A DNA stretch of 64,000 bases, from positions 62,001-126,000 of the forward strand of contig JBGPTF010000003.1 in assembly GCA_041490445.1 (NCBI GenBank), given 5' to 3'. Source of the DNA: JBGPTF01 sp041490445. GTDB taxonomy: Bacteria > Acidobacteriota > Terriglobia > Acidiferrales > UBA7541. Each line of letters begins with the position of its first letter. Positions within the stretch are counted from its first letter, which is position 1. Shown here one piece after another: positions 43,701-50,319 of the stretch. The notes under the pieces are model-generated. The model was given only the letters and a program-made list of their open reading frames with translations, had not been told where the DNA came from and did not search any database. The position numbers and the translations under genes are program-made.

Positions 43701-43974
43701 GGTCCGCTACGCCGAAGCGAATCCTGCCGCTAAGATTCCCTCGGGGCGTGTCTACATTAACGCCGCGCAATTCTTCGAAGGCGTGCCGAAGCAAGTCTGG
43801 GAATTTCAGATTGGCGGCTACCAGGTTTGTGACAAGTGGCTCAAGGACCGAAAGGGCCGCGCGCTCAGTTCGGATGAAATCGACCACTATCAGAAAGTCG
43901 TCGTCGCTCTGAACGAAACCATCCGGATCATGCGCGAAATCGACGCGGTAATTCCTGGCTGGCCTCTGCCGTAG
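40714..43974 (+). CDS. Single-chain restriction-modification enzyme (nuclease + N6-adenine methyltransferase + specificity region)
   Basis: 1086 residues. N-terminal PD-(D/E)xK nuclease: PD at 53-54, ExK at 72-74 (WIEAKEIG), plus a QxxxY element (Q88-Y92), in the RecB/Mrr style. Helical linker. Methyltransferase: motif I LDPACGTGTFLYF (about 357) and motif IV VLGNPPYSGHS (about 478), the NPPY of adenine-N6 methylases. The C-terminal 450 residues hold the target-recognition region, resembling Type ISP/IIG enzymes. No helicase domain, unlike true ISP enzymes such as LlaGI, so closer to Type IIG/IIL in plan. Solitary: no partner R, M or S gene. Visibly lower GC than neighbours, suggesting transfer. 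Confidence 0.88.
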   Translation: MPFKEYLAEIQRNLKGGQSTEPSYYPALKALLESLDPSITAVTNPKKTAHGSPDLSIRRKRRILEFPVGWIEAKEIGEDLDKIEKTDQIKRYLNLSNLVLTDFLEFRWYADGERRLVARLASVHGKKVTVEQGGETGVQDLLKGFLQHQIPPVRGSRELARRMANLAHFIHDAILVAFERESDRGRLHRQLEAFQNALIPDLKPEQFSDMYAQTIAYGLFAARCQSPQANGGFTRASAAELIPKTNPFLRKLFQVIAGVDLPETIRPFVDDLVASLRGTDVGSVLADFGKRAAKEDSVVHFYEDFLQEYDPKLRELRGVYYTPEPVVSFIVRSIDHLLKTEFAKPLGLADKDVLILDPACGTGTFLYFVIRQIYQALIEKGQKGQWNSYVSENLLKRVFGFELLMAPYAVAHLKLGLLLQELGYRFDADERLGIYLTNSLEEAVKRSQQVFAFADAITDEGIAAQKIKRDQKIMVVLGNPPYSGHSANRSYVDRTVEPGEAYTVVVGGPLPEQQSVQRRIAKRRMNIREKTFIGSLIQDYFKVDGKPLGEKNPKWLQDDYVKFIRFGQWRIERTGYGILAFITNHGYLDNPTFRGMRQQLMRTFSEISVLDLHGSSKKKESAPDGSKDENVFDIQQGVGIGVFVKKPGAAGPAQVRHGDLWGDRESKYKNLFKMDCDSTRWEKLEPSSPNYLFVPQSTDLLAEYEKGWKVTEICPLNAIGLNSHRDDFAIAFEQAVLQERIDDLISDRLEDDDLRLKYGLKDTADFNFARTRQTLRQMKRPHDLIVPCIYRPFDYRFVLYHPEILDRPRPELNSHFIGHQNIGLVTTRQTREPFAALVVDRACGQHKIVARYDGSSVFPLYLYPSQDRIRFAIEGKAANNQEIRHANLSTEFVGEAEAKLGLKCSPEGHGDLVRTFGPEDALNYIYAMLYSFAFRQRYSEFLRADFPHVPLTSDKHLFSALASKGADLVSLHLMESPSLSQFITRYEQKGGHLVEKVRYAEANPAAKIPSGRVYINAAQFFEGVPKQVWEFQIGGYQVCDKWLKDRKGRALSSDEIDHYQKVVVALNETIRIMREIDAVIPGWPLP

Positions 43975-44138
43975 AAGTGCTTCGGCGGTGATGGGCGGTT
44001 CAGCATGGGCCGCTTCGGCGCGGAACTGCTGAGGACATCTCCCTCCAAAGATGGTCGAAGAGGATGGAGAAGCGAGGGGAGAGGGCGGGGCTGTAATCAG
44101 GCCCCGCGACTTGTACGCAGTGGAGCAGCCTGGACTAT

Positions 44139-44342
44139 TTAACGTTTTGTGTTCTTGGCCCTAGGGTGTTCAGCGCAAACATGGGCTGCAAAATATTTAT
44201 CGCGCTGCTGCTCGTAGTTCTGCTTCATTTCATCGAGCGATTTACCGGTGGGTGTTCCCGAAGGATTGAACACCAATGCACATTCGGAGCAACCCCAGCC
44301 CCAAAAACGCTGTTCTTCGATCCATACCAGTTTGCGGCGCAT
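44139..44342 (-). CDS. Small Cys-containing hypothetical protein
   Basis: 67 residues: RRKLVWIEEQRFWGWGCSEC, then FNPSGTPTGKSLDEMKQNYE and AAHVCAEHPRAKN. One CxxC and one C-x-x-H could form a zinc knuckle (inference). The WGCSEC...FNPSG pattern looks conserved rather than random, but I cannot name a family. It is between the restriction-modification gene (convergent) and the Crp/Fnr gene (same strand, 238 bp upstream). Confidence 0.6.
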   Translation of the reverse strand: MRRKLVWIEEQRFWGWGCSECALVFNPSGTPTGKSLDEMKQNYEQQRDKYFAAHVCAEHPRAKNTKR

Positions 44343-44580
44343 GGCCTCCCTAGCGCACCTCGCGATTTGGTGCGGTTATGCTCTTGTGAAAGACGGCGTA
44401 GCATTGGTTTTCGAGCGCAACTGCGACGACAAAAGCCGCTCTTTTTATTGCCCTGAGCGAGGTTCTGCCCAAGTCACCGCTTTTTGAACACACATCAAAC
44501 CGAAGTGAATGCACAAGGCCTAAAGATTAGCGATAGAAAGAGGTTGCTGTCTGCCGGGTATCCAACACTGGCAAGAATTG

Positions 44581-45348
44581 CTATCTCAATCCGAGTTCAT
44601 CCTCGAACTGTCGAATGACGTCGTAGCATTCACAGGCGGATTTTTCGAGTTTCCTGCGGTTCACAATCTTCACTGCACCTCGCACGTATTCTATAATTCC
44701 CTTTTTTTGCAGTAGTGCCGCCGACAAGCTCACACTGGATCGGTCGGTACCCATCATGGTCGCGATGAAATCGTGGGTGATCGGAAGCACTCCGGAATCC
44801 ACCCTATCTTGAGTCATCAGCAGCCACCTCGAGAGACGCTGCTGTATATCGTGCAGCCGATTGCACGCCGCGGTCTGTGCGATTTGCATTCCTTGAAGCC
44901 CCGTATGCCTGTTCAATATCACCTGTAACTGCGGGGCCGACCGCAGAATGCGTTCCAGCGCATTCCCCATCATTCGGAAGCCATCGCCGGCGATTTGGAT
45001 TACTTCACGCACTGAACTTCTGCTCAAGCCAACTGCCAATCCTGCCCCAACGTAGCCCTCCTTACCCACTACACCCACTTCCACGGTTCGACCGTCTTTG
45101 GTCACTACAACTTGAGAAACCATTCCCCGGTTCGGGAAATAGACGAACTTGATATTTTGTGTCGGCTCATGAAGGCTGAGATGATGCGGCAGGTCGATAT
45201 ACGTCAAGTCAGGACGCATCAACTTGTATTCATTATCGGGCATTGCCAACAGTACTTTGTTCCTTACTGGTTTTCCCTCGACGCTGGTCCGTTCGACTGC
45301 CTGTACGACTCGAAGGGTTTTTCCACTCATGTCAATCCTGAACGGCAC
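44581..45348 (-). CDS. Crp/Fnr-family transcriptional regulator
   Basis: 255 residues. N-terminal beta-roll of cNMP-binding type (LPHHLSLHEPTQNIKFVYFP, TVEVGVVGKEGYVGAGLAVG), dimer helix, C-terminal winged helix (HDFIATMMGTDRSSVSLSAA, LLQKKGIIEYVRGAVKIVNR). The usual RxS cAMP-phosphate motif is not evident in the beta-roll, and no Fnr cysteine cluster is seen at the N-terminus, so the effector is unknown. Lies in the less GC-rich accessory stretch, transcribed away from gene-poor DNA. Confidence 0.88.
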   Translation of the reverse strand: MPFRIDMSGKTLRVVQAVERTSVEGKPVRNKVLLAMPDNEYKLMRPDLTYIDLPHHLSLHEPTQNIKFVYFPNRGMVSQVVVTKDGRTVEVGVVGKEGYVGAGLAVGLSRSSVREVIQIAGDGFRMMGNALERILRSAPQLQVILNRHTGLQGMQIAQTAACNRLHDIQQRLSRWLLMTQDRVDSGVLPITHDFIATMMGTDRSSVSLSAALLQKKGIIEYVRGAVKIVNRRKLEKSACECYDVIRQFEDELGLR

Positions 45349-46289
45349 CGGAGTGCGTTGCCTTCATTAGGTGAAACCTCATGGGCTCTGAGATGGAACT
45401 TGCACCTCGTTGCCCTGCTGAGATTCCATGTCAATTCGACCAAAAGAGGGGTCTAAAAATCTGTGCAAAAGGGGACAGCTCTCCAGATTATGGCAGTATG
45501 CCCTGGACGGTGTGGATCTGCGCCGCCATTCTTGCCGAGCAGCGCCTGTCAGCCCTCGAGGACGGGACGAGTGCAGCGTTACAAACGGAAATCGCCCAGG
45601 ACGCAACAGTAAGGCTGAGCGGATCATGCGGCAGATCGACGGACGCTGGCCGAGCAGCGCGGTGTCTTTGCTGAACTGGCTCATCGGCGGTGTAGTCGGC
45701 AAACCGGGAACTGATTCGTAACCGAGACTACGAGTGCCGGTGGTGATCCGGATCTCTGAATAAGCCGACAATCCACGGCAGGGCGAATGTGGTGAGGGCT
45801 GCTACGAGAATCATCACGACGGGCAGCCAGGGGTCAAACCACAAGCAAACGACCTGCGGCCAACCCAACAGGCGTTCGGCTTCGACGAAGTCGAACTGGC
45901 CGCCTGTGGTCCATCTGGCGGGCGGGGTCGCACAGAAAGACACTCCTCGCAACAGATGGGTGGGTCGCGATCCGCCCGTACAAGAATCGGAGGTGCGGAA
46001 GAACTGGCGGAGCTGAGAGCCAGCCGAAGCCGAATTGGCCCAACTGCAACCGCTTTGCCTGGCTGCGCGCGACTCCAACGGTTTTGACGCCAGTCCGACT
46101 GAGGCGATCACGCGCAAATCCCCCGGAGATTGTTTCCTCAGCTTGCCATGCGCAAGAGCAAAGAATAGACTCCGCCGAAGCTTGCTAACCTGGCGAGGGA
46201 AAACCATGGAACCCTCTATTTCAAGCCGGCAACGAACATCCTTACAAAAATCCGGGCAACTGGAGCGAAACCGCGGAAGAGGAGGCCCA
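45349..46289. other. Gene-poor stretch, possible remnants
   Basis: 941 bp with no gene I can support. The minus frame ending at 45728 contains a hydrophobic run (WLPVVMILVAALTTFALPWI) like a membrane helix, but the rest of that frame lacks coding character and no start with ribosome site was found; it may be a decayed membrane-protein gene. No transposase motifs or terminal inverted repeats seen. Confidence 0.4.
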
Positions 46290-47903
46290 ATGAAGACGAG
46301 AGTGAACCAAGCCCTCACAATGGCGTGCGTTTACCTGATCCTCGCTGCGACGGCTGCAGGCCAGCACGAGCACCAGGGCCAGCCGCAGAACCTGGGCACA
46401 GTCAACTTCCCAATCTCTTGTGAGGCGGGCGTGCGCCAGCAGTTTGGTCGAGCGGTGGCCCTGCTGCACTCCTTTTGGTACCAGCAAGCCGCACAGGAAT
46501 TTGCCGCTGTGGCGAAAGTCGATCCGGCCTGCGGCATGGCGTACTGGGGGATCGCCATGACTCACTACCATCCCCTGTGGGAAGCGCCATCCCCTGGAGA
46601 CCTGAAACAGGGCCAGGAGGCCGCCGAGAAGGCGAAATCCGCGGGCGCCAAGACCGAGCGCGAGCGGGACTACATTTCCGCAGTCGCGGTTTTCTATAAG
46701 GATTTCGACAAGCTCGACCATCGCACCCGGGCACTGGCTTACGAGAAGGCGATGGAGCAACTCCAGTCGCGCTATCCGGACGATCGAGAGGCAGAGATTT
46801 TCTACTCGCTTGCGCTGCGAGCCACGGCCCCTCCCTCCGACAAGACCTATGTGAACCAGAAAAAGGCCGGCGCGATTCTGGAGAAAATCTTTACGGAAGA
46901 GCCGAACCATCCCGGCGTGGCCCATTACATCATCCACTGCTACGACTATCCGACGCTCGCCAATCGCGCGCTCGATGCAGCGCGCCGGTACGCGAAGATC
47001 GCGCCGGATTCGCCGCACGCGCTGCACATGCCTTCGCACATTTTCACGCGGCTGGGTCTCTGGCAGGAGTCCATCGAATCGAATCTTGCTTCGGAGGCCG
47101 CGGCGCGAAAATACGATTCGCCGGGCGACGAGCTGCACGCCCGCGACTATCTCGTGTACGCCTATCTGCAGGAAGCGCGAGACCGCGAAGCCCGCCGTGT
47201 CTTCGCCGCTCCGATGGCGAATCGGCAGGCCGACCCGCAGTATTTTGCCGGGCTTTACTCCATCGCCAGCATGCCGGCGCGCTATTCCGTCGAACGGCAT
47301 CAGTGGAAGGAAGCAGCCGCTCTCCAGTTGCCGCCGGGCGTGCCTCCAGCCGGGCGATACACTTGGACCGAGGCGAACATCTATTTTGCCCGGGCCCTGG
47401 GCGCGGCTCGGACCGGAGACCAAGCCCTCGCCCGGGACGCGATCGGAAAGCTCGCATCGTTTCGAGAGACGATTCTTCAAGCCGGCGACAAATACTGGGC
47501 CGAACAACTGGAAATCCAGGGTGAGATCGCCACCGCCTGGCTGATTCTGGCGGAAGGAAAGCAAGATGAGGCACTCAAGCAGATGCGAGTCGCCGCCGAC
47601 CACGAAGATCGTACCGACAAGCATCCAGTGACGCCGGGCGTGATCCTGCCGGCTCGCGAACTGCTCGGCGATATGCTGCTGGAATTGAAGCAGCCGGCCC
47701 AGGCCCTCCCCGAATACGAAGCCGTGTTGCGCGCCGCGCCCAACCGCTTTAACGCCATTGCTGGCGCCGCCCGCGCCGCGGAACTGTCAGGCGTCCACGA
47801 AAAAGCGAAAGGGTATTACACGCAGCTTGTGGATCTCTGCCGGATGGCCGACGGGGACCGGCCTGAGTTACGCCACGCCAGGAAATTCCTCGCCGGCGAC
47901 TGA
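46290..47903 (+). CDS. Secreted TPR-repeat protein
   Basis: 537 residues from ATG 46290 (AAGAGGAGG upstream; the frame extends 255 bp further but without a ribosome site). Signal peptide (LTMACVYLILAATAAGQ) followed by His-rich HEHQGQ. Then helical repeats: VALLHSFWYQQAAQEFAAVA with DPACGMAYWGIAMTHYH, DKTYVNQKKAGAILEKIFTE, NHPGVAHYIIHCYDYPTLAN, SPHALHMPSHIFTRLGLWQE, and classical TPR at the C-terminus (QALPEYEAVLRAAPNRFNAI). The AYWG...HPLW and HMPSHIF blocks mark a family of secreted TPR proteins of unknown role, common in soil bacteria. Codon use is GC-rich again, unlike the preceding accessory stretch. Confidence 0.85.
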   Translation: MKTRVNQALTMACVYLILAATAAGQHEHQGQPQNLGTVNFPISCEAGVRQQFGRAVALLHSFWYQQAAQEFAAVAKVDPACGMAYWGIAMTHYHPLWEAPSPGDLKQGQEAAEKAKSAGAKTERERDYISAVAVFYKDFDKLDHRTRALAYEKAMEQLQSRYPDDREAEIFYSLALRATAPPSDKTYVNQKKAGAILEKIFTEEPNHPGVAHYIIHCYDYPTLANRALDAARRYAKIAPDSPHALHMPSHIFTRLGLWQESIESNLASEAAARKYDSPGDELHARDYLVYAYLQEARDREARRVFAAPMANRQADPQYFAGLYSIASMPARYSVERHQWKEAAALQLPPGVPPAGRYTWTEANIYFARALGAARTGDQALARDAIGKLASFRETILQAGDKYWAEQLEIQGEIATAWLILAEGKQDEALKQMRVAADHEDRTDKHPVTPGVILPARELLGDMLLELKQPAQALPEYEAVLRAAPNRFNAIAGAARAAELSGVHEKAKGYYTQLVDLCRMADGDRPELRHARKFLAGD

Positions 47904-48120
47904 ACTGGATCTGTTTCGGCTGGAACACCGGCCGCGCATAAACGGCTCGGCAGGAATTGGCTGAACTTGCCGGAGCGCGGATGTGCGGGATGGAACGGTC
48001 GGCTCCGGGCGGGCTAGAACCGCCGCCCTGCAAGAAACCAGCGGAGTAGGCCGAGCCGCAGGCAGGCGAGCGCCCGGCTGAAGGCGGCCACCACAAACGC
48101 AGAGGATCCTCCGGAGAAGC

Positions 48121-48149
48121 TTGCGTTTCGGGGCACCGAACGATATACT
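48121..48149 (+). promoter_or_regulatory. Promoter of the rimP-nusA-infB operon
   Basis: TTGCGT (48121-48126), 17-bp spacer, TATACT (48144-48149). Predicted start about 48156, leading directly into a terminator-like hairpin at 48181 and about 130 nt of leader before rimP. Confidence 0.72.
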
Positions 48150-48180
48150 CCCGGTGTTTCGGAAACAGGTCGAACGACCG

Positions 48181-48203
48181 AGTGGGCGCGAGCCCACTTT
48201 TTT
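48181..48203 (+). terminator. Attenuator-like intrinsic terminator in the rimP leader
   Basis: 7-bp perfect stem AGTGGGC (48181-48187) / GCCCACT (48192-48198) with a GCGA tetraloop (GNRA class) and a run of six T. It sits about 25 nt after the predicted transcription start and 80 nt before the rimP ATG, so it would stop most transcripts unless antiterminated. NusA, encoded by the second gene, acts on such hairpins, so feedback control is plausible. Confidence 0.75.
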
Positions 48204-48283
48204 GTTGGCGGCTGATATGGGTGTCGCCGCCGGTGGCCCAAAAGCGAACACCGCGCGGGGACGGCCCAAACCGCAACAGGACC

Positions 48284-48757
48284 ATGGACTTGCAGAAGAT
48301 TCGCGAGGCAGCCGAACGAGTGGCGCGGTCAGAGGGCATCGAGATCTACGATGTCGAATGGTTCGTGGGCAGGCAGCGGATGCTGCGGGTCTATCTGGAC
48401 CGTCCGGGATCGCCGGAGAACCCCGAGGGTGCCGGAATCAGTCATAAGGAGTGTGAGGCGGTGAGCCAGCAGTTGAGCGTGATCCTGGACGTGGAGGAAC
48501 TGATACCGGGGCCGAGCTACGTGCTGGAAGTCAGCTCGCCGGGGCTCGACCGGAAGCTGCTGAAGCCGGCGGATTATGAGCGGTTCGCGGGGCGAAAGGC
48601 AAAGATCTGGATGAACGAGCCGGTGGAGAACACGAAATACTTTGAAGGGCGGCTGGCGGGGTTGGCGGACGGGATGGTGATGGTCGAGTTGAAGGACCGC
48701 ACCGTTCTGCTGCCGTTCGCGGGGATTCGCAAAGCGAATCTGGTTGTGGAGCTGTAG
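48284..48757 (+). CDS. rimP: Ribosome maturation factor RimP
   Basis: 157 residues from ATG 48284. Needed for 30S assembly. N-terminal alpha/beta domain (EGIEIYDVEWFVGRQRMLRV, YLDRPG), central SHKECEAVSQQLSVILDVEE, VLEVSSPGLDRKLLKPADYE hallmark, and C-terminal SH3-like barrel (AGLADGMVMVELKDRTVLLP). The frame is open 102 bp further, but that segment covers the leader hairpin and its T-run, so the longer start is rejected. First gene of the operon; nusA follows after 38 bp. Confidence 0.95.
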   Translation: MDLQKIREAAERVARSEGIEIYDVEWFVGRQRMLRVYLDRPGSPENPEGAGISHKECEAVSQQLSVILDVEELIPGPSYVLEVSSPGLDRKLLKPADYERFAGRKAKIWMNEPVENTKYFEGRLAGLADGMVMVELKDRTVLLPFAGIRKANLVVEL

Positions 48758-48795
48758 CGCGGATTCAGGGAATTTTGCCAGGGAGAGTGGTTCAC

Positions 48796-50316
48796 ATGGC
48801 GAATCTGCTGTACCAAACAATCGAGCAGATCAGCCGGGAAAAGCACATCGAACCGGAGATCATCGTCGCCGCGATCGAGGACGCGATGGTGGTGGCGGCG
48901 CGGAAGTTTTATAAGACCGAGGAAGACCTCCGCTCGAAGCTCAACCCGGAAACCGGCCAGGTGGACGTGTATTCGGTGCACACGGTGGTGGAGGAAGTGA
49001 CGGACCCGCTGCGCGAGATTTCCCTGAGCGAGGCGCGGAAGCGCGACCCAAGCATCGAGGTGGGCGGGGAAATTCGCGTGGGGAAACCGACCGACGTGCT
49101 GGGGAGGATCGCGGCGCAGACGGCCAAGCAGGTGATTTTGCAGAAGGTGCGCGAGGCCGAGCGCGACACGATCTACAACGAATTTCACACACGCGTGGGC
49201 GAGCTGGTGAACTGCATCGTGAAGCGCACCGAGGGCCCCGACGTGATCGTGGACCTGGGCCGCACCGAAGCGCGGCTGCCGAAGCGCGAGCAATCGCGCC
49301 TGGAGACGTACAACGTCGGCGACCGGCTGCGCGTGACGATTCGCGCGGTCGAGCGCGCGGCGAAAGGGCCGCAGGTGATCGTGTCGCGCGCCGATCCGGT
49401 GCTGGTGCAGCGGCTGTTCGAGATGGAAGTGCCGGAAATTTACGACGGCACGGTGCAGATTCGCGCGGTGGCGCGCGAGGCGGGCGAGCGGACGAAGATC
49501 GGAGTCGAGAGCCGCGACAAGGACGTGGACCCGGTGGGGGCGTGCGTCGGCATGAAGGGCATGCGCGTGCAGTCCATTATCCGCGAGCTGCGCGGCGAAA
49601 AAATCGACATCATCCCGTACTTCGAGGACACGGTCGGCTTCGCACAGAAGGCGCTGAGCCCGGCGAAGGTGACGCGCGTGCAGATCGTGGACCCGGAAGG
49701 GAAGCGGCTGGAAGTGATCGTCGAGGATACGCAGCTTTCGCTGGCGATCGGCAAGAAGGGGCAGAACGTTCGCCTAGCGAGCAAGCTGATCGGCTGGAAC
49801 ATCGACATCAAGAGCGAGGAAGAAAAGCGGCGCGAGATCGAAGACCAGATGGCCGCGCTGACTGCGCCGGGCACGCCGCTGACGGAATTGGCGGGCGTGG
49901 GGCCGAAGACGATTGAGAAGATCGAGGCGCACGGCATCACTTCGATCGAAAAGCTCGCCGACATGACGCCGGAGCAGTTGCTTGAAATTCCGGGGATCGG
50001 CGAGAAAATGGTGGAGAAGATTCACCAGTCTGTCGCGGCGTATTTCGAGGCGCTCGAAGCGCAGGCCACTGCCGCGCCAGCGGTGAGTGAAGCGGCCGCC
50101 GCAGTCGAGGAATCTGCGGAAGTTGCGCCGGACCAGCCAGCGGAAGCGGCAGCGATGGAAACAGAGCCTGCCGCTGAAACCGAGGAAGCTCCCGTTGCGG
50201 AAGAAGCGACGGCAGCGGAAGCGGACGAGACTCCGGCTGCAGAAGAAGCGCCAACTGCCGAAGAGCCGCCGGCAACGGAAAACGCTCCCGAAGGGGAAAC
50301 GGAAAAGCAAAACTAA
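48796..50316 (+). CDS. nusA: Transcription termination/antitermination factor NusA
   Basis: 506 residues. N-terminal RNA-polymerase-binding domain (LYQTIEQISREKHIEPEIIV), S1 domain (VGELVNCIVKRTEGPDVIVD), KH1 and KH2 (DPVGACVGMKGMRVQSIIRE; LSLAIGKKGQNVRLASKLIG), then helix-hairpin-helix motifs (LTELAGVGPKTIEKIEAHGI, LLEIPGIGEKMVEKIHQSV), and a final about 75-residue Ala/Glu/Pro-rich acidic tail. ATG 48796 has GGGAGAG upstream. Modulates pausing and termination, and may act on its own operon leader. Confidence 0.97.
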   Translation: MANLLYQTIEQISREKHIEPEIIVAAIEDAMVVAARKFYKTEEDLRSKLNPETGQVDVYSVHTVVEEVTDPLREISLSEARKRDPSIEVGGEIRVGKPTDVLGRIAAQTAKQVILQKVREAERDTIYNEFHTRVGELVNCIVKRTEGPDVIVDLGRTEARLPKREQSRLETYNVGDRLRVTIRAVERAAKGPQVIVSRADPVLVQRLFEMEVPEIYDGTVQIRAVAREAGERTKIGVESRDKDVDPVGACVGMKGMRVQSIIRELRGEKIDIIPYFEDTVGFAQKALSPAKVTRVQIVDPEGKRLEVIVEDTQLSLAIGKKGQNVRLASKLIGWNIDIKSEEEKRREIEDQMAALTAPGTPLTELAGVGPKTIEKIEAHGITSIEKLADMTPEQLLEIPGIGEKMVEKIHQSVAAYFEALEAQATAAPAVSEAAAAVEESAEVAPDQPAEAAAMETEPAAETEEAPVAEEATAAEADETPAAEEAPTAEEPPATENAPEGETEKQN

Positions 50317-50319
50317 TTC

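Noticed and set aside
46242..47624. Minus-strand frame opposite the TPR protein
   Set aside because: The plus frame has ribosome site, signal peptide and TPR repeats; the minus frame has none.
48182..48283. N-terminal extension of RimP by 34 residues
   Set aside because: It would translate the terminator-like hairpin and T-run; RimP homology starts at ATG 48284.
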